From assembly GCF_900107935.1 (NCBI RefSeq), contig NZ_FNVG01000002.1, forward strand, positions 1 to 64,000: a DNA stretch of 64,000 bases, in the 5' to 3' direction. The position numbers and the translations under genes are program-made. Of this stretch, positions 54,572 to 63,420 are shown piece by piece (the stretch's first letter is position 1; the number at the start of each line of letters is the position of its first letter). Under the pieces are notes generated by a model. The model made no database searches. It was not told where the DNA came from and saw only the letters and a program-made list of their open reading frames with translations. Source of the DNA: Vibrio hangzhouensis (GTDB taxonomy: Bacteria; Pseudomonadota; Gammaproteobacteria; Enterobacterales; Vibrionaceae).

Positions 54572-56512
54572 TCATGTAAACTCTTTTTTCGCAACTTTTA
54601 ACCACTTAACATCATAAGCATCGAGAATAATGTTGTGCTGGTAAGACGTTTTCTGCTGATTCAGGATATCTTCAACGTCTCGTGAACCCAAAATATCGCA
54701 TATTGATGTTGGGACTTCCTGACGGTGTTCGCTGAAGTTACATATTGCGAGTAACCGCTCACCGTTACTGTGCTTTCGGGCGTAGGCAAACAGGTGAGGC
54801 CGGAAAGTTTCCAGAATTTCTGTCTCTGCCTCGCCTAGCACTGGCTGGTGCTGTCTCAACGCGATCAGATAGCGGAGATCTGAATGAATACGACTTCTTG
54901 GATCACAAGTATCGCTCACACACTCTTCGTCCTCTTGGGTAATCCGCGGCCGATTTACCCAGCGGGCATCATCACTCTTAGTTAGGTCGTTTTGATAGCT
55001 ATAGTCATTAAGCATCCCCAGCTCATCCCCTTGGTAAATCAACGGGATCCCTCCAATACTCAGGTTGATGCTGTTTAACAGTCGAACTCTCCTCACTGCG
55101 AGTTCAACTGCCCTATCACTACCGGCAGCCATCGCATTTTCTAACCCACACAGGGAGGATAAAGAACCACAAACCCGGCAATCTCCTGTCTGCGGGTTCT
55201 CCTGAAAAGGGACACCGTGCGCGAACGAACCCTCAAACTTGCCGGTATAAAACTGATTCAGGAACTGACGATGGTCATGCCCATTAATCCCAACCTGGTG
55301 AGCGATCTCATCATCGAAGGTCCAGCCAATATCATCGTGACAACGGATATAATTTACCCAGCTGCATTGAGGTGAAATCGCAAAACTCTTTTGCAACGAC
55401 GCTGTCAACAACTTAGTTTCTCGTGTTGCCAAACTTTCCCACATTAATGCCATCATTAGAGGGTTATAGGATAACTGGCACTCGTCTCTGTCAATATATT
55501 GCGCCACCTCATCCGGATGAACGATGGCCTCACTCTTGAACAACACTGCAGGTGCTGTTATCTGTAAACAGCGGTTAAATGCCTGAATAAGCGTGTGTGC
55601 TTTGGGTAAACTCTCACATTGAGTCCATTTCTCTTTCCAGATGAATGCCAGAGCGTCCAAACGTAAGCCATCACAACCCAGATTGGCCAAGAAAAGCATT
55701 TCCTCCGTAATGGCATTGAAAACTGCCGGATTACTGTAATTTAAATCCCATTGAAAACTGTTGAACGTTGTCCACACCCACTGTTCCAAGTCGTCAAGAT
55801 AGGTAAAGCTGCCACGACGAACCGTCGGAAATATTTCCCGGCAAGTCTGATTGTATTCATCCACTTCATTCTTATCTTCAAAGAAGTAATAGAAGTCCTG
55901 ATACTCTTCCTGCCCACTTCTGGCTCGTAGAGCCCACTCATGCTCATCCGACGTGTGGTTGAATACAAAATCCAGTACCAGGGCGATCCCCGCCTCGTTA
56001 AAGGCGTTGGCAAGCGCCTTCAAGTCCTTTTCTTTGCCAAGTTTAGGGTCTACTTTTCGATAATCAGAAACCGCATACCCCCCATCGCTGTTTCCTTCTG
56101 GAGCCAGATACAAAGGCATCAAGTGAACATAGTTAACTCCAAGCGATTGAAAGTATGGGATCTTTTTCTTTAGCTTATTAAAGTCACCAGCAAATAAATC
56201 AACATAGACCGCCATCCCCAGCAATTGCTCACTACGAAACCAGTTAGGCTCTTCCTGTCTCTGAAGATCTTTATTCTTTAACTTTCTCGAACGCTCTGAG
56301 AAACCGTTACAAAGGGCAGTGACCAAATTCTGAAGATGAAGAAAGAAGTCATATCGATCTCCATAAAGCTGGTAATAGAGTTCAAACAGCGCAGGAAAAT
56401 GTCGCTCCAGACGCTGATACAACATCTTCTCATCTTTCTTGGTGAGCTTTGGCAATTCGATTGACGCCATGACTTGCTTTAACGCTTTGTGACTATTCTC
56501 AGATCCATTCAT
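54572..56512 (-). CDS. Amylosucrase/sucrose hydrolase (GH13_4)
   Basis: The 646-648-aa protein aligns by eye along its length with Neisseria polysaccharea amylosucrase. Counting from the frame's first codon (56518), catalytic residues are Asp288 (LRLDALAFIWK), Glu330 (FKSEAIVHPD) and Asp395 (RCHDDIGW); Neisseria has 286, 328 and 393. DFVFNHTSDEHEWA and GDELGMLNDYSY are also matched, and an N-terminal helical domain of ~90 residues is present. Such enzymes convert sucrose to alpha-glucan plus fructose, or hydrolyse it. ATG 56512 with AAGAG upstream is preferred to a GTG. Two identical LacI-type operators lie upstream. No sucrose transporter or LacI gene is adjacent. Confidence 0.9.
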   Translation of the reverse strand: MNGSENSHKALKQVMASIELPKLTKKDEKMLYQRLERHFPALFELYYQLYGDRYDFFLHLQNLVTALCNGFSERSRKLKNKDLQRQEEPNWFRSEQLLGMAVYVDLFAGDFNKLKKKIPYFQSLGVNYVHLMPLYLAPEGNSDGGYAVSDYRKVDPKLGKEKDLKALANAFNEAGIALVLDFVFNHTSDEHEWALRARSGQEEYQDFYYFFEDKNEVDEYNQTCREIFPTVRRGSFTYLDDLEQWVWTTFNSFQWDLNYSNPAVFNAITEEMLFLANLGCDGLRLDALAFIWKEKWTQCESLPKAHTLIQAFNRCLQITAPAVLFKSEAIVHPDEVAQYIDRDECQLSYNPLMMALMWESLATRETKLLTASLQKSFAISPQCSWVNYIRCHDDIGWTFDDEIAHQVGINGHDHRQFLNQFYTGKFEGSFAHGVPFQENPQTGDCRVCGSLSSLCGLENAMAAGSDRAVELAVRRVRLLNSINLSIGGIPLIYQGDELGMLNDYSYQNDLTKSDDARWVNRPRITQEDEECVSDTCDPRSRIHSDLRYLIALRQHQPVLGEAETEILETFRPHLFAYARKHSNGERLLAICNFSEHRQEVPTSICDILGSRDVEDILNQQKTSYQHNIILDAYDVKWLKVAKKEFT

Positions 56513-56521
56513 TGACACACT

Positions 56522-56535
56522 CTTAATCGTTTAAG
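56522..56535. promoter_or_regulatory. LacI-type operator 1 at the amylosucrase gene
   Basis: CTTAATCGTTTAAG is a near-perfect palindrome with the central CG of LacI/GalR-family operators. It lies 9-22 bp upstream of the amylosucrase start codon. The flanking T on each side is also shared with operator 2. Confidence 0.65.
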
Positions 56536-56597
56536 TTTACTTCAGTGATTATAGAACGCTTTGGCTGATTTTTGTGGACGATAATTGTGATCCAGTT

Positions 56598-56611
56598 CTT
56601 AATCGTTTAAG
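56598..56611. promoter_or_regulatory. LacI-type operator 2 at the amylosucrase gene
   Basis: Second identical copy of CTTAATCGTTTAAG, 76 bp upstream of the first (about seven helical turns), a spacing suitable for a repression loop. The matching repressor is not in the window. Confidence 0.65.
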
Positions 56612-56641
56612 TCGGAGTATGTCCGAATATAGAGCAAAAAA

Positions 56642-56663
56642 AAGCGCACTTGTAAGTGCGCTT
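56642..56663 (-). terminator. Terminator of yibL
   Basis: AAGCGCACTT, loop GT, AAGTGCGCTT, with TTTTTTTT following on the minus strand. It is 20 bp past the yibL stop. Confidence 0.88.
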
Positions 56664-56682
56664 CTGGTATTTGTCTGTATGG

Positions 56683-57039
56683 TTAGAACGACTTAGGTGC
56701 GTAGCCAGTCATCGCTTTGAGCTTAAGCTCTTTGCCAATTTTGGTCATTGGGTGAACCACAATCAGTCCCTTCACTGATTTCTTAAGTTTGCCCATGTCG
56801 GCCTGCTCTGCTTTGGTGATTTCACGAGAAAACGGCATATCTAGTAGAGTCTTACGCTCTTTGCTCAAGTCATAGCTTTGCTTATGCTTCAGTTGAGACA
56901 CTTTTTTACTCAGCTTTTCAATCTCATCAGTGAAACGTGAGATCAGTTCGTTGTCACCACGAGACTTCGCACTGTTAAGTTTGTGTTGACACTTATCAAG
57001 GCAGTTATTCAGTTTTTGGATTTCTTGTTTCATACTCAT
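56683..57039 (-). CDS. yibL: YibL-family ribosome-associated protein
   Basis: A 118-aa protein with an N-terminal coiled coil and the conserved C-terminus of YibL (DUF2810): DMPFSREITKAEQADMGKLKKSVKGLIVVHPMTKIGKEL in outline, nearly the same as E. coli. YibL associates with ribosomes but its function is not defined. AAGGT precedes the ATG. It lies downstream of ppiC on the same strand with a 49-bp gap, so the two are probably co-transcribed. Confidence 0.93.
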   Translation of the reverse strand: MSMKQEIQKLNNCLDKCQHKLNSAKSRGDNELISRFTDEIEKLSKKVSQLKHKQSYDLSKERKTLLDMPFSREITKAEQADMGKLKKSVKGLIVVHPMTKIGKELKLKAMTGYAPKSF

Positions 57040-57088
57040 GGTTCTGAACCTTAAAAAAATGAGTTAACAGATAAAAATGCTGGTCGAG

Positions 57089-57367
57089 TTAAGTACGGTA
57101 CAGAACCTTGACCACATGCCAGCCAAACTTCGTTTTCACTAGGTGTGGGACCAGTGTCTCACCGGAAAAGCACACTTTATCAAACTGTGGCACCATCTGC
57201 CCTTGACGAAACTCACCAAGATCACCGCCCTTTTTTCCCGATGGGCAAGTCGAATACTTTTTAGCAAGAGTCTGAAATTTTGCGCCTTTCTTAAGCTGCT
57301 TAATAATATCTTCAGCTTGCTCTTTGTGCTTTACCAAAATGTGAAGTGCTGCCGCAGTTCTTGCCAT
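57089..57367 (-). CDS. ppiC: Parvulin-type peptidyl-prolyl isomerase PpiC
   Basis: From ATG 57367 ([20 protein letters not shown]) the protein is 92 aa, the size of E. coli PpiC (93 aa), a stand-alone cytoplasmic parvulin. The fold is recognised by [13 protein letters not shown] and FGWHVVKV, with the active-site His in LHILVKH and in GWH. The frame extends 25 codons upstream with a non-homologous hydrophobic stretch that is unlikely to be translated. It catalyses cis-trans isomerisation of X-Pro bonds. Confidence 0.93.
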   Translation of the reverse strand: MARTAAALHILVKHKEQAEDIIKQLKKGAKFQTLAKKYSTCPSGKKGGDLGEFRQGQMVPQFDKVCFSGETLVPHLVKTKFGWHVVKVLYRT

Positions 57368-57545
57368 TGTATATCTGACCCTATTAGCGAGTGTGGGATG
57401 ATGGAAAGGGCAGAGTGTAAAGGAAAATGAGATACAAATCACGTTTACTTTTCAAGCGACTAAACTTTTTTCTTTATCAGCCGCATTAACTTATAGCGAC
57501 AAAGTTTGTAAAATCAGTCAATTGGCCAATAAAGTAACAAAGATA

Positions 57546-58451
57546 ATGGAAATGAGCATCAGCAAAGCTAACCAGTCTCAAGGCATGTTACTGTTTACCC
57601 TTAACATGCAAAAACAGCGCTTCGCGATCGGCACGCTAAAAGTTAGAGAGATTGTCCCTTTCTTACCAACCACGCAGATCCCCTACTCTCATCGACATGT
57701 CATTGGTACCGCCAGCATCCGCGGGCTTACCGTTCCTGTTATCGATATGGCAGCCGCCATCGGCTTTAGGCCGATTGCACCCGAGGAATATCCTCAAACC
57801 TACCTCGTGGTGACTGACTGCCTGAGAACCGTGGTGGCATTTATGGTGCGTGATATCGATAAGATCATAGAGTGTGACTGGAAGTCCATCGAACCTGCCC
57901 CCGACAGCTCTGGCAAAAATGTCTTTGTTACTGGTGTCACTCGATACGAGGATCACATCGTTCAGTTGCTGGATGTCGAATTGCTACTTTCGAAAATCTA
58001 TCCGCAATACGCAGACACCAAAATTCCTATGCTTACTGACGTTCAGCGTGAACGAATTAAGTCTCTAAATATTCTTTTAGTGGATGACTCTTCCATTGCC
58101 CGAAAACAGCTTGGAGACGCTTTGAACAATATCAACATTCCTTTTGATATCTGCCGGGATGGAAACAGTGCGCTTGCATTTATGCGCCACAAAGCTGAAC
58201 AGAATGACGCTATCGATATTCTGGTAAGTGATATTGAAATGCCAGGCCTGGATGGCTATGAGCTGGCCTTTGAGGTACAGAACGATCAGGCGCTCAGTCA
58301 CGCCTACCGCATTCTTCACACTTCACTTTCAAGTGAGATGTGCACTGACAGAGCCAGACAGGTTGGAGCGCATGAAGCACTGGTTAAGTTCAATGCGGGA
58401 GAGTTGATAGAAGCGATGCTACGCGGTGCTGATAGTCTCACCGCAAATTAG
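57546..58451 (+). CDS. cheV: Chemotaxis coupling protein CheV
   Basis: A ~301-aa protein with an N-terminal CheW-like domain (residues ~12-155) that couples receptors to CheA, and a C-terminal receiver domain (~175-300). The latter has acidic pocket LLVDDS, phospho-acceptor Asp in LVSDIEMPGLDG and Lys in LVKFN. It modulates signalling at the chemoreceptor array. The frame also opens at a TTG 24 nt earlier; ATG 57546 or 57552 is more likely. It is monocistronic, with a hairpin just after the stop. Confidence 0.93.
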   Translation: MEMSISKANQSQGMLLFTLNMQKQRFAIGTLKVREIVPFLPTTQIPYSHRHVIGTASIRGLTVPVIDMAAAIGFRPIAPEEYPQTYLVVTDCLRTVVAFMVRDIDKIIECDWKSIEPAPDSSGKNVFVTGVTRYEDHIVQLLDVELLLSKIYPQYADTKIPMLTDVQRERIKSLNILLVDDSSIARKQLGDALNNINIPFDICRDGNSALAFMRHKAEQNDAIDILVSDIEMPGLDGYELAFEVQNDQALSHAYRILHTSLSSEMCTDRARQVGAHEALVKFNAGELIEAMLRGADSLTAN

Positions 58452-58453
58452 AC

Positions 58454-58489
58454 TCGCCCCCTCAGAACCTAGAGCTAAAGGGGCGGGTT
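58454..58489 (+). terminator. Hairpin after cheV
   Basis: CGCCCCCT and AGGGGCG pair (one bulged C) across a ~18-nt loop immediately after the cheV stop. The T-run is short (GGTTTCC). It also precedes the convergent SYLF gene stop at 58495. Confidence 0.4.
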
Positions 58490-58494
58490 TCCAG

Positions 58495-59109
58495 TCAATT
58501 ACCTTCGTAGTTGTTATTTGGGGCAAACGAAAACCCTTGTCCCCCTATTGATGCTTCATACATCAGACCGCCCTTGGTAACTGTAAATACAGCCATGCCA
58601 TTAATATAGGTTGCCTTACTCTGCTTATCGCCCGCTTGTGCGCCTGCACCAGTAGAACCGGCCTGCGCACTGGCTCCCAAGGTTAAAGCAACCGCCGATG
58701 CCTGAGCACCAAACTCAAAACTACCGCTGGTAAAGGAGTAATAGTCTGCTTTGGTCTCAAAGAAGATTATCTCACTGTAGGCCTGTGCCCCCAACTGAAG
58801 GCCTATACTTAGTTGCGCCAGAGTGGAATCCCCGACATGGACACCCTGACGATAGACCTGCCCTTCTCCGTAGGAGCCCCCTATTCCAAAGCCGCCCTTT
58901 CCAACCGTGGGAAAGACCGCATAACCGTAGGCATTATCAAAGAACGGCCGTGTGGCTTCCGCTTGCCTGAACTTATTAAGTGTCGCCTCGTATTTACTGC
59001 CTACACTGGCAGAACTTGTGGTGGGCTCTGTGGTCTCCTCTTGTGCATACACACCCGGAACCACTGCAATACACGCCGCAAGCAGATACGGCTTTACTCT
59101 AATTAACAT
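58495..59109 (-). CDS. Secreted SYLF/Ysc84-domain protein
   Basis: A 204-aa protein with a signal peptide (ending PGVYA) and a SYLF (Ysc84) lipid-binding domain: FFDNAYGYAVFPTVGKGGFGIGGSYGEGQVYRQG, then GLQLGAQAYSEIIFFETKADYYSFTSGSFEFGAQASAVAL. The glycine-rich C-terminus follows (AGSTGAGAQ). SYLF domains bind phosphoinositides in eukaryotes; the bacterial role is unclear but exported forms are common. It stands alone between cheV and mtgA. Confidence 0.85.
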   Translation of the reverse strand: MLIRVKPYLLAACIAVVPGVYAQEETTEPTTSSASVGSKYEATLNKFRQAEATRPFFDNAYGYAVFPTVGKGGFGIGGSYGEGQVYRQGVHVGDSTLAQLSIGLQLGAQAYSEIIFFETKADYYSFTSGSFEFGAQASAVALTLGASAQAGSTGAGAQAGDKQSKATYINGMAVFTVTKGGLMYEASIGGQGFSFAPNNNYEGN

Positions 59110-59312
59110 GCGCTTTCCTTATGCTTTGTAGCGATACCTGTGTCGCCTAACGAACACTTGAAACCTCTGAGTTTCATAGCGTTAGACGCCCCGGCCCTCT
59201 ATTGGTTCAACCCAATCTCATTGAACCAAGCCGTTCAATAATAAAGCCTTCATTTTGCGAAGCTACCATTTTGAACCTACACTAGAGCCATACATCGCGA
59301 ACATATAACCTT

Positions 59313-59990
59313 ATGAAAATTTTGATAAAGAAGGTACTGATTAACGTCACTTTGATACTGCTGGGTGTCCCGATACTGCTTACCCTGTTTTTTAAATTCG
59401 TCGACCCACCGATTTGGGGGTGGAAGATTGCACGCACCTTATCGCCACCGGAAAGCTACCCGCAAGAGACACTTCAAACCTGGGTATCAATTAATCAAGT
59501 CAACACTAATATGCCTCTCGCCGTTGTGGCTTCGGAAGATCAAAACTTTCCTGAACACATGGGTGTAGACTTCATCGCCCTTTTTGGGGTCATTCTTACC
59601 AGTAGTGGCTCCGGGCCAATCAGGGGAGCGAGTACCATTACTCAGCAAACGGCCAAAAACGTATTTCTATTTCCCAGTCAGACCTATATCCGTAAGGCAT
59701 ATGAGCTTTACATCGCACTGCTACTCGAGCTGATTTGGGGAAAAGAACGGATTATGGAAGTCTATCTGAATGTGATCGAGTTTGGCCCCGGCATCTATGG
59801 TGTCGAAGCAGCAAGTCAGCATTTCTTTGGCATTTCTGCCAGTCAGCTGAATCGCATCCAAGCAGCGCAACTTGCGGTGGTTCTGCCTAACCCTTATCGG
59901 ATTAAGCCCACTCCAATGACCGATTACGTCAATAAGCGGACTTATTGGGTAGTGCAACAAATGGGTAATATAGGCTCGCTTTCCTATTAG
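59313..59990 (+). CDS. mtgA: Monofunctional peptidoglycan transglycosylase MtgA
   Basis: A 225-aa GT51 enzyme with one N-terminal membrane helix (VLINVTLILLGVPILLTLFFKF). The motifs are in order: catalytic Glu75 in SEDQNFPEHMG, RGASTITQQTAKN, RKAYELYIALLLELIWGKERIMEVYLN with the second Glu, and EFGPGIYGVEAAS. It polymerises lipid II glycan strands in the periplasm. Length is slightly below E. coli MtgA (242 aa). It overlaps the convergent MFS gene by 4 bp. Confidence 0.94.
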   Translation: MKILIKKVLINVTLILLGVPILLTLFFKFVDPPIWGWKIARTLSPPESYPQETLQTWVSINQVNTNMPLAVVASEDQNFPEHMGVDFIALFGVILTSSGSGPIRGASTITQQTAKNVFLFPSQTYIRKAYELYIALLLELIWGKERIMEVYLNVIEFGPGIYGVEAASQHFFGISASQLNRIQAAQLAVVLPNPYRIKPTPMTDYVNKRTYWVVQQMGNIGSLSY

Positions 59991-61207
59991 CTACCTGCGA
60001 CTTCGGTAGATAGTGGTTTTCTATTATAGCGACGGATCTGACTAAGCAATAATACCCCTGCCATAAGAAACGCAGAAACAACATAAAAACTACCTAATGA
60101 ACGCTGAGTCGTTACCCAATACTCCACCAGAAATCCGCCACAAATACCCGCAACCACCATCTGAATGGAGCCAGATAACGCTGACACTGATCCAGCCTGC
60201 TCTTTATGTGGTCCAAGCAACAAGGCGATCGAAATAGGGAATGACAACCCTTGGGCAACTGTCAGCCATGTAAAGGCAAATAGCAGATTAAACACCGTCA
60301 TCTCTGTCATTAACAGCCACAGACCTGACATGGCCATGATAAGGATAGCCAACAAAAGCAGCCAGCTATTTGAAAAATAACGATTTAGTATGTTGAGTGA
60401 TACACTGCCCATCATCAGCCCCGCCGACGGTATGATCATGATACTCCCGTATTCTGCGGCAGTCAGACCTAACTCATGTTGCATTAAGAATGGGAAAATA
60501 CTCAAAGAGACCACGGCGCCCAAATAGCTAATCCAGTTGTAACTGGCACTGCCTACAACTTGTGGATTAACAATCAGTTGAGCATAGCTTTTCACCACCT
60601 GTTTAGCATCAAAACGTCGCGGTGCATAAGGCAAGGTTTCTGGCAGAATAAACCAACCCAGAACAAATATTGCGATCAAATAAACCAGAACAAATGCAAA
60701 TACCGCCTGCCAGGTAAAATGGAAAGCAATCCAACCTCCGAATACCGGTGCAATAATAGGCATGATAGAGGCGGTTACCGAGATATAAGACAACGCTTTC
60801 GTCAACTGCTTACCATCATAGCTGTCTCTAAGCACGCTACGACCCAATACCGAGGCACTGCCCGCTCCCAAACCCTGAAGCAAACGCCCGATTTCCAGAG
60901 CACTGAAATACTCACTCAAGGCAATACACACCAGTGTACCGACCAGATAGACCCCTTGCCCGAGAATGAACACCGGCCGCCTACCGATAGCATCCGACAG
61001 TGGACCATAAAACAATTGTGACAGACCAAAGCCTATCAAAAAGAGGGTAACCAACATCTGCACTTCCGCATGTGCAATGGATAGTGATTCACTGATCAGA
61101 GGCAATGAAGGGAGATAGATACTGACCCCAACTTGCCCGGTTGCAATGATCATCATCGCAAGTAGCATTGGCGTTTTATTAAACGATTTATTGATTTTTC
61201 TATTCAT
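59987..61207 (-). CDS. Bcr/CflA-family multidrug MFS exporter
   Basis: A 406-aa proton-driven exporter with 12 membrane helices. It opens with MLLAMMIIATGQVGVSIYLPSLPLI, then carries the MFS loop motif GPLSDAIGRRPVF after helix 2 and the drug-exporter motif GRLLQGLGAGSASVLGRSVLRD, the usual Bcr/CflA signature. It is divergent from a LysR gene, and a 10-bp perfect dyad overlaps its start codon, so it is probably regulated by that protein. Substrate unknown. Confidence 0.9.
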   Translation of the reverse strand: MNRKINKSFNKTPMLLAMMIIATGQVGVSIYLPSLPLISESLSIAHAEVQMLVTLFLIGFGLSQLFYGPLSDAIGRRPVFILGQGVYLVGTLVCIALSEYFSALEIGRLLQGLGAGSASVLGRSVLRDSYDGKQLTKALSYISVTASIMPIIAPVFGGWIAFHFTWQAVFAFVLVYLIAIFVLGWFILPETLPYAPRRFDAKQVVKSYAQLIVNPQVVGSASYNWISYLGAVVSLSIFPFLMQHELGLTAAEYGSIMIIPSAGLMMGSVSLNILNRYFSNSWLLLLAILIMAMSGLWLLMTEMTVFNLLFAFTWLTVAQGLSFPISIALLLGPHKEQAGSVSALSGSIQMVVAGICGGFLVEYWVTTQRSLGSFYVVSAFLMAGVLLLSQIRRYNRKPLSTEVAGS

Positions 61208-61233
61208 ACGCTCATTCTATATTGCGTATGAAT
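61202..61233. promoter_or_regulatory. Dyad operator at the start of the MFS gene
   Basis: ATTCATACGC (61202-61211) and GCGTATGAAT (61224-61233) are perfect inverted repeats with a 12-bp spacer. They cover the MFS start codon in the 90-bp divergent region with the LysR gene. Likely site of the adjacent LysR regulator. Confidence 0.55.
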
Positions 61234-61297
61234 TTGTGATAATACACTATGATGGAAAGAGAATACGTCCTAACAGGAAATAATAGCAGAGTGACTT

Positions 61298-62200
61298 ATG
61301 GATTGGATATCATGTATCAATACTTACATTCGTGTCGTCGAGGAAGGAAGTTTTAACGGTGCTGCGCGTAGACTGAACACCACCAGTTCGGCCATCAGTA
61401 AGCGTATACATTGGCTAGAAGAACGAATTGGCGTCCAGTTACTGAAACGCACAACGCGATCGGTCACACAGACCGAAGCGGGCGCTCTTTTCTATCAACG
61501 TGCCAAAGATTCTCTCGACCGTTTTCAGTCTATTATCGATGAAACCCGTTCCGTGAACGAGACGCCAGCTGGTCTGTTAAAAATAGGAGCGACCATAGCC
61601 GTTGGCTCCAAATTTCTGGTTCAGTACCTCAACGACTTTCTCATCCAGTACCCTGATATCCTGATACAGCTGACAACCACGGTTCCGGGGCAACTTCCCG
61701 ATTCGAATCTCGACGTATATATCAGCCGTGAAATTGAAACGCTCAATACTCTGAGCCTGAAACAGACCTCACTGTTTGAGCAACGTATCGGTTTCTATGC
61801 AGCCCCTTCCTACATCGAGAAGTACGGCGTACCTCAGTCTATCGAAGAGTTGAAATCTCACAATGTCCTCAACTGGGGAGAACGCCCACAACGAGAATAC
61901 AAAATTGCAAAAAACCAGCGAGTCATGCTATCTGGCAACTTCGCTACGACAAATCCCGAGGCTCTGTTCTATGCGGCCAAGAACGGTATGGGCATACTGA
62001 TCAGCAACGATATTATGATCAAAGAAGACGTCAACTCTGGCGCTTTGATTCGTATTCTTCCTGAAATTCAGGCTCAGGACTCCACCGTCTATGCCTACTA
62101 TCCGAAACTGGACTACGAGCACACTCGCACTAAGCTCTTTTTGGACTACATGAAAATGCGTTTAGCTCAGTCGAACGAAGATGGTGCTGAAAACGCATAA
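61298..62200 (+). CDS. LysR-family transcriptional regulator
   Basis: A 300-aa regulator with a HTH of the CrgA/DsdC type (DWISCINTYIRVVEEGSFNGAARRLNTTSSAISKRIHWLEERIG in outline, residues ~2-45), the RTTRSVTQTEAGALF strand motif and an effector domain. It is divergent from the MFS exporter across a 90-bp region with a strong dyad, so exporter control is likely. It could also reach azoR 480 bp downstream. Start ATG and length are normal. Confidence 0.87.
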   Translation: MDWISCINTYIRVVEEGSFNGAARRLNTTSSAISKRIHWLEERIGVQLLKRTTRSVTQTEAGALFYQRAKDSLDRFQSIIDETRSVNETPAGLLKIGATIAVGSKFLVQYLNDFLIQYPDILIQLTTTVPGQLPDSNLDVYISREIETLNTLSLKQTSLFEQRIGFYAAPSYIEKYGVPQSIEELKSHNVLNWGERPQREYKIAKNQRVMLSGNFATTNPEALFYAAKNGMGILISNDIMIKEDVNSGALIRILPEIQAQDSTVYAYYPKLDYEHTRTKLFLDYMKMRLAQSNEDGAENA

Positions 62201-62247
62201 TTGATACCAAGCATCCATTTTCAGCCATCTTGTCACACCAATTTGGC

Positions 62248-62484
62248 TCAGACTGCACCAGAAAAGTGCAGCTTAGCCTTTTGTAAGGCATACTCAATTC
62301 CGTAGATCGCGGCAAACAGACAGGAGAAGAACCATAGAGATTGCCCGGCAATAGCGAGCCAGCTATTTTTCCACTCAGGTGCTGAATAAACAATAAGTTG
62401 CAAGCCAGAGAAGTAAATAAAAACGCCGATACTGATCGCAAACGCCAGTGAGACGGCTGTAAATAATGGTAACCACTTAGACAT
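62248..62484 (-). CDS. Small membrane protein, 78 aa
   Basis: Two predicted membrane helices (PLFTAVSLAFAISIGVFIYFSGLQLIVY and IAGQSLWFFSCLFAAIYGIEYAL) joined by a short polar loop. GGAGG 5-6 nt upstream of the ATG shows it is a real gene, unlike the overlapping 146-codon frame at 62130-62570 in another phase. Family not recognised. It is convergent with the LysR gene and divergent from azoR. Confidence 0.7.
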   Translation of the reverse strand: MSKWLPLFTAVSLAFAISIGVFIYFSGLQLIVYSAPEWKNSWLAIAGQSLWFFSCLFAAIYGIEYALQKAKLHFSGAV

Positions 62485-62680
62485 CTTAATCCTCCAAAAA
62501 AGTCATCGTATTTCTTTCTATGTCTAACAGTTGCATTAATAATGCCACTTTTTGTGTGGCTATTTATCATTCGAAAAAATTGAACATCTCTCTCGAATAA
62601 TGCGACTTCTCACTCGGCCCCCGACTCCATAAACTGTCCCCATCGCTTAAATAAGCCAGATGAATAACAAGGAAACTACT

Positions 62681-63262
62681 ATGTCAAATACTCTCATTCT
62701 TAAGTCCAGCATTCTTGGTAACTACTCTCAGTCAAACCAGATCATTGACCAGGTAGTTGAAGGCAAAACAAACGTCACTGTTCGCGACTTGGCGGCGGAT
62801 CCTATCCCTGTATTAACCATGGAAATTGCCACTGCCCTGCGCGGTAGCACCGACGACCTGACATCAGAATTGAAACAGATTGTTCAGCTGTCGGATGAGT
62901 TGATTGCCGAGCTACAAAACGCCGATCAGGTAGTGATTGCAGCACCAATGTACAATTTCACCATCCCAACTCAGCTGAAAAACTACTTTGACCTTATCGC
63001 CCGAGCAGGCGTAACGTTCAAATATACAGACACAGGCCCTGTAGGACTGATTGAAAACACCAAAGTGGTCGTGCTCACTACACGCGGTGGTGTTCACAAG
63101 GATACGCCACGTGACAGCATGCATGCTTACTTGCAGACAATTCTTGGTTTCATGGGTATGACAGACGTTGAGTTTGTATACGCAGAAGCTCTGAATATGG
63201 GTGATGAGCCGGCTCAACAAAGCCGAACAACAGCACTGGATACACTGGGTGCCTTAGTATAG
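62681..63262 (+). CDS. azoR: FMN-dependent NADH azoreductase AzoR
   Basis: A 193-aa flavodoxin-fold quinone/azo reductase, slightly shorter than E. coli AzoR. It opens with [20 protein letters not shown], then [36 protein letters not shown], the FMN-binding signature, and [13 protein letters not shown]. It reduces quinones and azo compounds with NADH, giving protection from thiol-reactive stress. ATG 62681 has AAGGA ahead; the frame opens seven codons earlier. A terminator follows. A LysR regulator lies nearby upstream. Confidence 0.93.
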   Translation: MSNTLILKSSILGNYSQSNQIIDQVVEGKTNVTVRDLAADPIPVLTMEIATALRGSTDDLTSELKQIVQLSDELIAELQNADQVVIAAPMYNFTIPTQLKNYFDLIARAGVTFKYTDTGPVGLIENTKVVVLTTRGGVHKDTPRDSMHAYLQTILGFMGMTDVEFVYAEALNMGDEPAQQSRTTALDTLGALV

Positions 63263-63268
63263 AAAACA

Positions 63269-63299
63269 AAAGGACGGCAGATCGATTCTGTCGTCCTTT
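63269..63299 (+). terminator. Terminator of azoR
   Basis: AAAGGACGGCAGA and TCTGTCGTCCTTT pair over 13 bp with one G-U, loop TCGAT, followed by CCCTATTTTTT. It starts 7 bp after the stop. Confidence 0.88.
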
Positions 63300-63420
63300 C
63301 CCTATTTTTTCCCCTGCATACTCCCTCACTGCACTTCATACAAACCCACGACACATTTCCACAGTTATATCTGAATGAGTGTGCAACAATCTGTTTTATT
63401 GTGGATACAAGGACACCTCT

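Noticed and set aside
62130..62570. 146-codon leftward frame around the 78-aa gene
   Set aside because: The 78-aa frame has GGAGG and membrane helices; this one overlaps the LysR 3' end and has no family features.
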